The notes beneath the pieces were generated by a model. That model was not told the DNA's origin, ran no database searches, and worked only from the letters and a program-made list of their open reading frames with translations. Of a DNA stretch of 64,000 nt, positions 17,341-26,165 are shown piece after piece. Within the stretch, counting starts at the first letter, position 1. Each line of letters opens with the position of its first letter. The stretch is from Rhodopirellula bahusiensis (lineage in GTDB: Bacteria; Planctomycetota; Planctomycetia; Pirellulales; Pirellulaceae). The stretch lies in assembly GCF_002727185.1 (NCBI RefSeq), contig NZ_NIZW01000017.1, forward strand, positions 121,498-185,497, in the 5' to 3' direction. The translations under genes and the position numbers were made by a program.

Positions 17341-18380
17341 CGCACGTTCCCGCCATACGGTCGAGATCGCTCGCGATCCATTCGCCAAGCCATTTCGTCA
17401 CGAGAGCGATAGATACGCATGGTGACTTGGGCACCGGGTAACAACTGCCAATGCTGGTCGACGCTGTGTCCCGACCCCGGAACAATCGCGGTCCGCGGCG
17501 GCACCGAACCGTCATGGGTTTGTCTTCGATTTTGAACTTCGGCGTGCAAACGAAAGCGATTGCCGGGCAAGCGAGTCGGATCCACCGAAGTGATTTTCCC
17601 CGCCAACATCTTCGCGGTCCCATCGGCTTCGTTCCCCCAGTGCACGCTGACATCCAGACCAACGCAGGTCGCCGGCGAAAGCTCATCCGCATCCACCAAC
17701 GCGTGCAACGTCAACTCACCCGCGGAGGCAACGGTCACCCAAGGTTGGCCTTTCGCGATCCATTCACCGGCCTCACGATGCACCGTCAAAACGACGCCAT
17801 CGATGGGGCTGACGCAATTCAATTGAGCCAACTCATCATCGATCAACGCGAGATCGGCGGCAGCAAGCTGAGTGTCAATCTCGGCTTGGCGAATTTGCTT
17901 TTTCGTTCGAGCGACTTCCAAACGAGCACGTTCCACCGCCAATCGCATTCGCCGCAATTGATTCGACGAGACCGCACCGTTGAACTTTTGATCGGTCGCA
18001 TTGCTGGCTTCCAATTCCGCCTCCGCTTCGGCGAGCGAAGTCTCCGCGAATTGCATTTCGAGATCGTCGCTGGTGATCAGCTTGGCGGATTCATACTGCA
18101 GCGAAGCGGCCCGACGTCGAATGACCAAAGACTGCGAATCCAATCGTCCAAGCACATCCTTTTGACGAATAAATTGATTGGGGCGCACGCTCAGTTCCGC
18201 CACCGCACCGCTTTGCAGCGCCGGCACGTCGACTTGTTGACGGAAATCAACCACGACATCACGAACTTCGACCACGTTGGTTTTCACCTGGCCTTGTTCA
18301 ACCGGATCGGCAGCGTGGACTGGTGTCGAGGCACAGAGTCCAGCGATCAGGCAAACGATTGTTTTGACGGCATGTCGCAT
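17337..18380 (-). CDS. Periplasmic adaptor (HlyD/RND membrane-fusion) subunit
   Basis: About 347 residues from the ATG at 18380, which shares a base with the stop of the upstream gene (TGATG); this start gives a clean signal peptide (MRHAVKTIVCLIAGLCASTPVHA). The barrel-sandwich half-motifs are visible as VPALQSGAVAELSVRPNQFIRQKDVLGRLDS and LNCVSPIDGVVLTVHREAGEWIAKGQPWVTVA. They are separated by a roughly 100-residue helical hairpin rich in Ala, Glu and Arg. This is the architecture of periplasmic adaptors that bridge inner-membrane pumps and outer-membrane channels. No pump or TolC-like gene is in the window, so its partners are probably the two flanking HlyD-containing proteins. Confidence 0.87.
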   Translation of the reverse strand: MRHAVKTIVCLIAGLCASTPVHAADPVEQGQVKTNVVEVRDVVVDFRQQVDVPALQSGAVAELSVRPNQFIRQKDVLGRLDSQSLVIRRRAASLQYESAKLITSDDLEMQFAETSLAEAEAELEASNATDQKFNGAVSSNQLRRMRLAVERARLEVARTKKQIRQAEIDTQLAAADLALIDDELAQLNCVSPIDGVVLTVHREAGEWIAKGQPWVTVASAGELTLHALVDADELSPATCVGLDVSVHWGNEADGTAKMLAGKITSVDPTRLPGNRFRLHAEVQNRRQTHDGSVPPRTAIVPGSGHSVDQHWQLLPGAQVTMRIYRSRDEMAWRMDRERSRPYGGNVR

Positions 18381-20563
18381 CAGAAATAGCCTCCCCATTG
18401 GACCTGGCACCAATGCACCACGTCCTGGACCAAGAACCATCCCACCGGAGTGTGCCCGCAATGAAGCGTGACTCGAGCGGGCATTTCAGCGAGTGGTTGA
18501 TCACCAAGTGTGGGCGGTTGTTCCAATCCCAATCGCATCACCACCGACGGAGTTCCATCGGTGGGATCCGGGACGATCGGACCAAAACGCTCCGCGGTCG
18601 CGGACAGATTCATTTCGCTGGACCAAGCCGTGCCGACGTCGGCGGTTAAAGCCTCGGATTGCAGAGCCTCGTCGACGGTTTGCAATCGGGTTTGCGGCAC
18701 ACGTGCATCAACGACCCAATCGGTGTCTTCGGCGATCACGTTCAACACCGCGTCCCCACGGCGCAACGGCCGATTGGCCAACCGTTCCTGCAATCGCCAC
18801 GCGTCGACACGTCCATCGCGAAGAGCCCTGAGGATCAACCGGTCCTTGGACTCGCGAATGATTGTCAGCTGCCGTTGGATCGACTCGATTTCTTCTTCGA
18901 CTTCGCGTCCGTCGTGAATCGGTTCCGAATTGGATTGGGCGGAAGGCCGCGACATCAATGTTTGATTGACCTGCTCTTGCTGTCGCATCAGCACGGCTTG
19001 ACGGCCCAGCAAACTGGTTTCTTGCTCTTGCAAATCAGTGGACAGAAGCGTCGCCAAGACGTCACCGCGCTTCACCAATTGGCCGTGATCAACGTGCAAC
19101 GAATCGACGACCGCATCACTGGAGGCGTGATACGTGTCCAACTCGACCGGCCGGATGACTCCCGTGACCGGCACCAAACTCGGCATTGGCAAACACATGA
19201 GAATAGCGATGGATAGCATCGCAGCGAATCCTGTCACCGCTTTCCGCAGGCGAGATCGCACGAGCCGAGAGTTTTTGCCACTCGAGCCGAAGCTTGACGA
19301 TCGAACGGCATCGGTCGGCATCGAATCCGGTTCCACCAACAGACGTGCGAACCATTTCCCAGCTGGCAGGCATTCGATGCGGCGTGCAGCGGTCCACGCC
19401 GAAGCTCCGCCGACAAGCAAACGATTCAGCGTGCCCCAATAGATTTCTTCCGCCAGATACTCCGTTTCATTCGATGCAAATCCAACAAGCCGCCACTGCG
19501 AATCTGGATGCGAGGCAACCACCCACGATGGTTCGTTGGGCGATGAAGATGCATTCGATGACGATTCAGCGTTTTCAACGAGCGTTTCGTCCGAATCGGA
19601 CTGCGCCGAAGAGTTTTGACAATCAGCGAACCAAAGTCCGTGTTGTGTTTGGAGGCGAAGCTTTGTCGCCCGGCAGATCGCTTTCGCGGATCCGCTGTGT
19701 CGATCGATGCGGTCGACGTGACTGACCGCAACGATTTGCGGCTGAGCCGTATCAACCCGGCACAGTGCAACTCGCGGCAGTCGCAATAGCTCTGCCGCGG
19801 AATCGACCCAAGCTGCTTGGATGGTTCGCGTTGACGTCATTCGATGCAAACATTGGACGGCTTCGTCGACCCGTCCCGTCGCATCGAGCAATTGGCTGAG
19901 TTTCTTCAGCCGGCGTATGCGCAGGAATTCGCCGGCGAGATCCGACATTTGAGCGAGGAACCGAAGAGCACCACGTTGGCTCGCCGCTGTCCCTCCCTCA
20001 TCCAAAAAGACTTCGATCAAACCTTCTGGGATTGCCGACGACGGATCAATCCGAATCGGAACAATCGCCGCGGGGTAGGGCAGAGGATTGGCGGGGACGT
20101 CGACTTGGTCCGCGCCCGGCGTGGGTGGCACAACGACCGGAGCACCTCCCGTCGCAACTTCAGCAAGCAGACACTGGTGAACCTGTTCGGCTTCATCCAC
20201 CAAAGCAAGATCGGTCACTCGACCGAGACGATGCTCGACCGCGTAGTCATTGACCGTTGAGTCTTCTTCAACGGGACGAGTCCAAATGACCACGCCGTGA
20301 CCGGCCATCGCTCGCAGCAGGCGATCGGCCAGAAACCGAAAGTAGTCGGCCTTCTTTCGCGGTTCGTGCGAAGCCGCAGCGACCTCGCGAACAATGTGAG
20401 TGATCTCGTGTCGCGCCTGGTCGACCAGCGAATGAGGCGACTGATTAGCTGGTCCGGAAGACGAGGTTCCGCGCGCGGACGAACCGATTCCAGCGGATCC
20501 ATTCGCAGCGGAGCCACTGGGTGCAAAGACAAACGGTTCGCTGGACGCGGTCGATGTCATCAA
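18380..20563 (-). CDS. HlyD-like protein with large cytoplasmic GAF-like domain
   Basis: 727 residues. The N-terminal 420 are soluble: a low-complexity start, a helical segment (SLVDQARHEITHIVREVAAAS), then a region with the strand/helix pattern of GAF sensor domains, including VVIWTRPVEEDSTVNDY and AAWVDSAAELLRLPRVALCRVD. One TM (AVTGFAAMLSIAILMCLPMP) follows, then an HlyD-type adaptor: DTYHASSDAVVDSLHVDHGQLVKRGDVLATL, a coiled coil, and a beta-barrel part. It is the first gene of a three-gene overlapping operon. A sensor domain on an adaptor suggests export gated by a cytoplasmic ligand, which is inference. Confidence 0.8.
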   Translation of the reverse strand: MMTSTASSEPFVFAPSGSAANGSAGIGSSARGTSSSGPANQSPHSLVDQARHEITHIVREVAAASHEPRKKADYFRFLADRLLRAMAGHGVVIWTRPVEEDSTVNDYAVEHRLGRVTDLALVDEAEQVHQCLLAEVATGGAPVVVPPTPGADQVDVPANPLPYPAAIVPIRIDPSSAIPEGLIEVFLDEGGTAASQRGALRFLAQMSDLAGEFLRIRRLKKLSQLLDATGRVDEAVQCLHRMTSTRTIQAAWVDSAAELLRLPRVALCRVDTAQPQIVAVSHVDRIDRHSGSAKAICRATKLRLQTQHGLWFADCQNSSAQSDSDETLVENAESSSNASSSPNEPSWVVASHPDSQWRLVGFASNETEYLAEEIYWGTLNRLLVGGASAWTAARRIECLPAGKWFARLLVEPDSMPTDAVRSSSFGSSGKNSRLVRSRLRKAVTGFAAMLSIAILMCLPMPSLVPVTGVIRPVELDTYHASSDAVVDSLHVDHGQLVKRGDVLATLLSTDLQEQETSLLGRQAVLMRQQEQVNQTLMSRPSAQSNSEPIHDGREVEEEIESIQRQLTIIRESKDRLILRALRDGRVDAWRLQERLANRPLRRGDAVLNVIAEDTDWVVDARVPQTRLQTVDEALQSEALTADVGTAWSSEMNLSATAERFGPIVPDPTDGTPSVVMRLGLEQPPTLGDQPLAEMPARVTLHCGHTPVGWFLVQDVVHWCQVQWGGYF

Positions 20564-20596
20564 TTTCCCGTGAGAAACATGTTTCCAGCCGACGGA

Positions 20597-21814
20597 TCAA
20601 CGCCAACGGTTGCCACCAAACGATCCGCTGCTTTCGCCTTGAGGAGTCGACACCGAATAGCGACCACTGGATTTGACCGATGGCGGCATCCAACGAGGCT
20701 TCGACGCATCAGCGTTTAAATTGCTTGGGTTGGCTCGTGCGATCGGAGCGCTGTTGCCGGTGGGAATCGATTCCACTGGCGAACGATCTTCTTCGCGATT
20801 GAGTTGGCGGACATACCACGACGACGACGAACCATTCGATTCGGCCGACGAATTGTTGGCGGATGCCAGTTGGCCACGTTGCATCGTGCCGGCCGCTGCC
20901 AACGCGGTGGCGGGAGCGACTCGCGAAGTTGCCGCTGAGTCCATTGGTCCGGTGGCACTCGCCAAAGCGATTTCGCCTCCGGCCGAACCAGGTTGACTGC
21001 CGCGAGGAGTGCGTTTGGCAAACTGAGCGACTGGTCCGCTGCCGGCTTCGACCCAAGCCAACCAGAATTCCTGGAGCTCGGCCAGCGAATCGTAGCCGTA
21101 GTGTTTCTGAACGTTGTGGGTCCACGATCCACGCTGCATGTATTCGCCCAAGAAATCAATGAACGTTTCGGGGCCTTGTTGCTCGATCAAAAATCGGCAC
21201 ACGGAGTAACCTTGGGCGTACATCGGCAACACGTCCGAAGGGTACTCGGTCAACAGGAACAACTGGTTCATTGCGATGCCGCGACGCGTGGAGAGGAACT
21301 CACGCAGCTTGGCTTCGTGTTTGGCTTTTTCGGAATCATGTTCGACGGTCGTGCAGATACCTTCGTCGGCCCAACGCGGCAAAGGTCGACCAAAGTGGGT
21401 CGCCAAAACCGTGTGAGTGACTTCGTGCGGCAACACGCTGTCGAGGATGCGTTCGGGAGTTCCAACGACTTCCATTTGAAAGTCGCGAACGGGAGCCGGG
21501 TTGTATGTGGTCACACCTTGAGCAGGCAAATTGCCAGCCACAACGCGAACGGGGCAGGGGGTTGGCCACGGAGGCAAAGGTTGGCCGGTCCAGTAGCTCG
21601 CCAGGTCGTCGCGGTACTTTTCCGCGGCATCACCAACGGATTTTGCTAGCTGCTGTGAAGGGGCTTCGACGATGAAGTTGCGGGTTCGATAGTTGGCCGC
21701 GTCGGCTTGCGTTGCCAAGCAAGCCAACATTGCCAAACAAACCAAGACGTTGCCCAATGGCATCTGGACATCGAGACGTGCAGATACGAATTGGCGGATG
21801 TTTTTGGCTTCCAT
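20597..21814 (-). CDS. Secreted zinc-peptidase-like protein (HEVTH motif)
   Basis: About 405 residues from the ATG at 21814, preceded by GGAG at a suitable distance. A hydrophobic signal-like segment (LGNVLVCLAMLACLATQADA) is followed by a folded domain containing SVLPHEVTHTVLATHFG and LPRWADEGICTTVE. This is the HExxH plus downstream Glu pattern of gluzincin-type peptidases ('peptidase MA'-like). The C-terminal 130 residues are Ser/Ala/Pro-rich and probably disordered. It lies 33 bases upstream of the GAF/HlyD gene and so may be cotranscribed with that export set, possibly as its cargo or processing enzyme (inference). Confidence 0.75.
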   Translation of the reverse strand: MEAKNIRQFVSARLDVQMPLGNVLVCLAMLACLATQADAANYRTRNFIVEAPSQQLAKSVGDAAEKYRDDLASYWTGQPLPPWPTPCPVRVVAGNLPAQGVTTYNPAPVRDFQMEVVGTPERILDSVLPHEVTHTVLATHFGRPLPRWADEGICTTVEHDSEKAKHEAKLREFLSTRRGIAMNQLFLLTEYPSDVLPMYAQGYSVCRFLIEQQGPETFIDFLGEYMQRGSWTHNVQKHYGYDSLAELQEFWLAWVEAGSGPVAQFAKRTPRGSQPGSAGGEIALASATGPMDSAATSRVAPATALAAAGTMQRGQLASANNSSAESNGSSSSWYVRQLNREEDRSPVESIPTGNSAPIARANPSNLNADASKPRWMPPSVKSSGRYSVSTPQGESSGSFGGNRWR

Positions 21815-21910
21815 GCCGAAGGACTCCGTTCCGGTGGCTGAGCGTCGAAGGGGCGGACCTCGAATCATTCTTGGTCGCGTTCGGACGAGTTTAGGTGAAG
21901 CACTCCGTTC

Positions 21911-21918
21911 GCCGATAG
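21911..21918 (+). promoter_or_regulatory. Possible sigma-28-type -10 element upstream of flgD
   Basis: GCCGATAG matches seven of eight positions of the flagellar sigma-28 -10 element GCCGATAA. It lies about 120 bases before the flgD start, in the divergent gap between the peptidase-like gene and flgD. A TTTAGG stretch sits about 17 bases upstream where a TAAA-type -35 element would be expected, so the match is partial. Confidence 0.25.
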
Positions 21919-22038
21919 GTAGAAATGGCCGAGCCCCAAAGAAATGGACTCGCGTCAGAATCCCCGAAATTGCTATGCAAACGATCTCCGCCGCGTTGTT
22001 TTCGCGTGAGCGGATCTTCCCATCTTGGAAACGCGAAT

Positions 22039-22500
22039 ATGTCCGCTGCTAGTCAAATAACCGGTGCCTCCGCCGCCTCCAGTTTCTCGTCGAGCGAACA
22101 GGCTTCCCAAATCAGCGACAGCGCCAACGAGGGGTACAACTCGCTGGACGTCGACAGTTTTCTGCAATTGCTGATCAATGAATTGCAGAACCAGGATCCT
22201 TTGGACCCGGTCGACAACGCCCAAATGGTCCAGCAAATCGCACAGATTCGTGAAATCGGCGCGACCGACGAACTGACCAACACGTTGAGCGACCTTTCCA
22301 ATAGCCAACAACTGGTGACCGCCAGCGGTTTGATCGGGCGCACCGTAACGGGATTGGCGGACGATCAGTCCAACACGACGGGTGTGGTCGACAAGATCAC
22401 CGTTGAAACAAATGACGATAACCAGACACGTTCGGTCAAAGTTCACGTGGGTCAGAAGACGATGGAGATAGAGAATATCCGTCAAATTCAAACTGAGTAA
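22039..22500 (+). CDS. flgD: Flagellar hook-assembly scaffold protein FlgD
   Basis: 153 residues from the ATG at 22039; the open frame extends further upstream but that part is not protein-like. The FlgD signature is clear: LDVDSFLQLLINELQNQDPLDPVDN followed by AQMVQQIAQIREIGATDELTNTL, then LIGRTVTG. FlgD caps the growing hook and is needed for FlgE polymerisation. It is shorter than enterobacterial FlgD (about 230 residues): the C-terminal Ig/tudor part is reduced to a single short segment (VVDKITVETNDDNQTRSVKVHVG). flgE follows after 80 bases. Confidence 0.92.
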   Translation: MSAASQITGASAASSFSSSEQASQISDSANEGYNSLDVDSFLQLLINELQNQDPLDPVDNAQMVQQIAQIREIGATDELTNTLSDLSNSQQLVTASGLIGRTVTGLADDQSNTTGVVDKITVETNDDNQTRSVKVHVGQKTMEIENIRQIQTE

Positions 22501-22580
22501 AGTTTGCCGATTAGTTCGGCCGATCTACAGGTTTGAGTTTGCGTTGTATGACCTACTGAAAACCGTGGAGATGTTCGCCG

Positions 22581-25016
22581 ATGGGACTTCAATCAGCCCT
22601 GACGACTGCCCTGACCGGACTGAGTGCTGCCGAAACACAGATCGATGTGATCGGCAACAACCTGGCGAACTCGCAAACGGTCGGTTTCAAATCATCCGAT
22701 GCGGTCTTCGCAACACAGTTCCTTCAAACGTTGTCGCTCGGAGCCGGTCCTTCGGCCAACAACGGTGGTACCAACCCCCGGCAAATCGGTCTGGGTGTTC
22801 AGGTCGCGGAAATCGCTGCCAACCACAACCAGGGCACGATTGAAATCAGCAGCAGTAGCAGTGACCTCGCGATTCAGGGCGATGGATTTTTCCAGGTCGA
22901 AGCTGCCGACGGCGAAAAGCTGTACACGCGAAACGGTATTTTCAAACTCAACAGTGACGCGGAACTCGTCAACGCAACCGGCCAACGACTGCTCGGTTAC
23001 GGCATCGATGAACAGTTCCGTTTGCAAACCGATTCGCTGGTCCCGTTGTCCGTTCCCTTGGGAACCAAAACCGTTGCCAAAGCGACCGAGAATGTTACGT
23101 TCGAAGGCACACTGACCCCCGAAGGCGATGTCGCCTCCGCGGGACAAGTGATCGAAAGTCTTCACCTGGGCGACAGCCAGGTCCCACGTCCAGACGCCAG
23201 CGGTATCTCCGTTGAGACGTCGCCCATCGCCGACCACACGACCGTCTCCGGCACCGTTGGCGCGGGTTCGCTCACGGCGGGAACGTACCAGTACAAATTC
23301 GCTTTGGTCGACGCCAGCGGCAATGAAACAAAGCCAAGCGCCGCACGTTCATTCACAGTCGGAACCAACGGCAATGTGGACCTGAGCAACCTGCCACAAG
23401 ACCCGTTGGGCGGCGACTTCCCAACGGTCAACATCTATCGCACCGGCCCCAACGGAACCGAGTTTGAATTCCTCGCTTCGGCGACTGCTGGCGGCACGTT
23501 CAACGATGATGGCTCGACGGCGTTGTCGGGAACAGCGATCGACGAAGACACGCTGACGGGCAACTACACCTACATGGTGACTTACTACAGCGCGGGCGAC
23601 CCAGAAAGTCGTCCAAGTTCGTACTTGGGTCCCAAGAGCGTTGTCGATGGCCGCATCACGTTGAGCGATTTTCCAACGCCTCCAACGCCTCCATCCGGCG
23701 GTGGGTTCCCCGCCTATGACTCGGTTCGCATCTATCGAAACCTTGCCGGTGACCAAAACAACTTCTACTTGGTCGGTGAAGTTGCTCCCGGTGAAACCTT
23801 CACCGATGCGCAAACGGACGCAGAGATTTCTGATCTATCCGATCCCAGCAATCAGTTGCTGGACATGGACGGTCCCGCGGTGAACTCGAACACATTGTTG
23901 ACCGATGTGCTTCGCCGTGATGGATTAACCTACGAACAGATCTTCAGCGAAGGAACGTTGAGCTACACCGGTCGAAAAGGCGGTTCGAACCTGGGCACGA
24001 AGGAACTGGAAATCACTTCAACCAGCACGATGCAAGACTTGCTGGACTTCGTCGCGGACGCCTCCGGCATTCAAACGTTGCAGATCGACGCCGCGAACCC
24101 GATTCCTCGATCGGAAAACAACATCGAAGGCGAGTCGGGCGATTTGACGGCGGGTGCTTACATCCAAGACGGAAAGATTCGACTGGTTTCCAACAACGGC
24201 GAAGCCAACGCGGTCGACATCGAGCTGTCTGCTTTCCGATTGACTGACGAACTGGGCCAAATCAGCACGCCCAACTTGGCATTCGGCGTGCAACAAGAAG
24301 CGATTGGCCAAAGTGCTTCGAGTGACTTCGTGGTTTATGACTCGCTCGGTGTGCCAATCAACGTCCGCGTTTCTGCGACGCTGGAAAGCCGCACCGACCA
24401 AGCCACGGTCTATCGGTGGTATGCGGACAGTCCTGACAACTCGGTGACCGGCAGCACGGACATCACGGTCGGTACAGGCTTGATTCAGTTCGACGGAAAC
24501 GGCAACTTCGTGACCGCGACCGAAGAAACGATCTCGATCAACCGCCAAGGCGTGCCCAGCGTTTCGCCATTGCAATTTGAAATGGACTTCTCGCTCGTTT
24601 CCGGTTTGGCAACGGAAGAAGCCACGCTTGCTGCGACGCAGCAGGACGGTAGCGAACCAGGGGTTCTGAACAGCTTCGCAGTGGGTGATGACGGAACCAT
24701 TCGCGGTGTGTTCAGCAACGGTATTTCGCGAGACTTGGGCCAGCTTCAATTGGCACGTTTTGCCAACCCCGCCGGTTTGGAAGCTCGTGGTTTGAACCTT
24801 TACGCCGAAGGCGTGAACACCGGTTTGCCCGTCATCGGTCAACCCGGCGAGAACGGCATCGGCACGGTAATCGGTGGTGCCCTGGAATTATCCAACACGG
24901 ACATCGGCAAGGACTTGGTCGAACTGGTCCTCGCCAGCACTCAGTACCGGGGCAACAGCCGAGTGATCACGACCACGCAGCAGCTCATCGACGAGCTGCT
25001 CAACCTGCGACGATAG
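22581..25016 (+). CDS. flgE: Flagellar hook protein FlgE, enlarged by two inserted repeats
   Basis: 811 residues, roughly double the usual 400. The N-terminal rod/hook motif (SALTTALTGLSAAETQIDVIGNNLANSQTVGFK) and the FlgE core (LAIQGDGFFQV, LYTRNGIFKLNSDAELV) are standard. The C-terminus ends with ELSNTDIGKDLVELVLASTQYRGNSRVITT, the usual closing helix. Between them, residues about 229-311 and 323-413 are two tandem fibronectin-like repeats (LTAGTYQYKFALVDASGNE / LTGNYTYMVTYYSAGDPES, each with an IYR strand). These would decorate the hook surface. GGAG precedes the start. Confidence 0.92.
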   Translation: MGLQSALTTALTGLSAAETQIDVIGNNLANSQTVGFKSSDAVFATQFLQTLSLGAGPSANNGGTNPRQIGLGVQVAEIAANHNQGTIEISSSSSDLAIQGDGFFQVEAADGEKLYTRNGIFKLNSDAELVNATGQRLLGYGIDEQFRLQTDSLVPLSVPLGTKTVAKATENVTFEGTLTPEGDVASAGQVIESLHLGDSQVPRPDASGISVETSPIADHTTVSGTVGAGSLTAGTYQYKFALVDASGNETKPSAARSFTVGTNGNVDLSNLPQDPLGGDFPTVNIYRTGPNGTEFEFLASATAGGTFNDDGSTALSGTAIDEDTLTGNYTYMVTYYSAGDPESRPSSYLGPKSVVDGRITLSDFPTPPTPPSGGGFPAYDSVRIYRNLAGDQNNFYLVGEVAPGETFTDAQTDAEISDLSDPSNQLLDMDGPAVNSNTLLTDVLRRDGLTYEQIFSEGTLSYTGRKGGSNLGTKELEITSTSTMQDLLDFVADASGIQTLQIDAANPIPRSENNIEGESGDLTAGAYIQDGKIRLVSNNGEANAVDIELSAFRLTDELGQISTPNLAFGVQQEAIGQSASSDFVVYDSLGVPINVRVSATLESRTDQATVYRWYADSPDNSVTGSTDITVGTGLIQFDGNGNFVTATEETISINRQGVPSVSPLQFEMDFSLVSGLATEEATLAATQQDGSEPGVLNSFAVGDDGTIRGVFSNGISRDLGQLQLARFANPAGLEARGLNLYAEGVNTGLPVIGQPGENGIGTVIGGALELSNTDIGKDLVELVLASTQYRGNSRVITTTQQLIDELLNLRR

Positions 25017-25038
25017 TGATCGAAAGCCGGCAACCATC

Positions 25039-26058
25039 GTGACTCAAAGCCGATCTTCTCGCTTGATTTGGCTGGCGCTACCTGGATGCTTCTTGGTCGC
25101 TTTGGTTGGATTACTGGTCCCCATTCCGTTCTCAGGACGCATGGCCGGATCGATCGGCAACATGGTTCACGCCCCACTTTTCGCGGGGCTGACATTGTTG
25201 ACTTTGGTCTTGTTGCAATCGATGCGGCCGCGAACGTTTGGTACGACTGCCTGGGCAATCAGGCTGGCGTTCATCGCGGCGACCTTGTTTGTCGCGGGCA
25301 CCCTTGTCGAGATGCTGCAAGGCATGATTGGTCGGTCCGCTTCGGTTCACGATGCGATCGCCAACGGACTCGGAATCCTAGCCGCGACGGCATGGTTTGC
25401 CGCCAGCGGATTGGAATCATCAGTGGGACGACGCGCACTGCAACTGCTCGGTGCAATCTTCATTGGACTGACATGGTGGGGCCCCTTCACAATCATTCGC
25501 GACTGTTTGAAAGTCGATTCGGACTTCCCTCGCATTGCCTCTTTTGAAACCCCCATCGAAATCACTCGCTGGCATTTCAATCGCGGCCGGCGAGGGCGCA
25601 CCAAGTCCAACGTGACCGACGGCGAATTCGCTTTGAAATGGACTCCCAAGGATGCCCCGCATCCCGCGATGACGCTGCTGGAAGTTGCTTCGGATTGGTC
25701 CGAAGTGGAAACGCTGGAACTCGATATCGTGCTGAATTCCAAACAGCCACCCGCGGACCTCGTCCAGCCGGAACAGCCCGACCGAACGTGGGAATTGATC
25801 GTCAAAGTCATCGACGAAGACCATGAGGACTACCACGAAGACGTCGCCAAACACTACGTGACGCTCCGATCGGGCGAACCTCAACACGTTGTTTTCCCTC
25901 GTCAATCCATTATCAACGGACCGAAAGATCGCGAGCTGGACATGACCCGCATCAAGATGGTCAGTGTGTTGATCTACCAACCTGGCCCGGACGTCGAATT
26001 GGTCGTGGATCACGTGCACGCGACCTTGAAACAGCCCGACGCCGAACAGAAACAATGA
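25039..26058 (+). CDS. VanZ-like membrane protein with extracytoplasmic C-terminal domain
   Basis: 339 residues, GTG start. The first 150 residues carry four hydrophobic helices with the VanZ-like layout: LALPGCFLVALVGLLVPIPF, HAPLFAGLTLLTLVLLQ, AFIAATLFVAGTLVEMLQGMIGRSASVHDAIANGLGI and LGAIFIGLTWWGPF. The remaining 190 residues are soluble and beta-rich (TRWHFNRGRRGRTKSNVTDG, VELVVDHVHATL), resembling a carbohydrate-binding fold. VanZ-type proteins are linked to envelope stress and glycopeptide resistance in other bacteria; the function here is unknown. It follows flgE by 22 bases and may share its transcript. Confidence 0.75.
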   Translation: MTQSRSSRLIWLALPGCFLVALVGLLVPIPFSGRMAGSIGNMVHAPLFAGLTLLTLVLLQSMRPRTFGTTAWAIRLAFIAATLFVAGTLVEMLQGMIGRSASVHDAIANGLGILAATAWFAASGLESSVGRRALQLLGAIFIGLTWWGPFTIIRDCLKVDSDFPRIASFETPIEITRWHFNRGRRGRTKSNVTDGEFALKWTPKDAPHPAMTLLEVASDWSEVETLELDIVLNSKQPPADLVQPEQPDRTWELIVKVIDEDHEDYHEDVAKHYVTLRSGEPQHVVFPRQSIINGPKDRELDMTRIKMVSVLIYQPGPDVELVVDHVHATLKQPDAEQKQ

Positions 26059-26165
26059 ACCGCCGCTCACGGCGCCGACGCTGAATCGATGGCTCGTTCC
26101 AATCTTTTCGAATTGAACTACGATAGGTTTTCCCCACACATTCCTTTTGAACCCACTGCAAGCTC

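Noticed and set aside
24018..24842. 274-codon minus-strand frame opposite flgE
   Set aside because: Antisense shadow of flgE; no domain, no start context.
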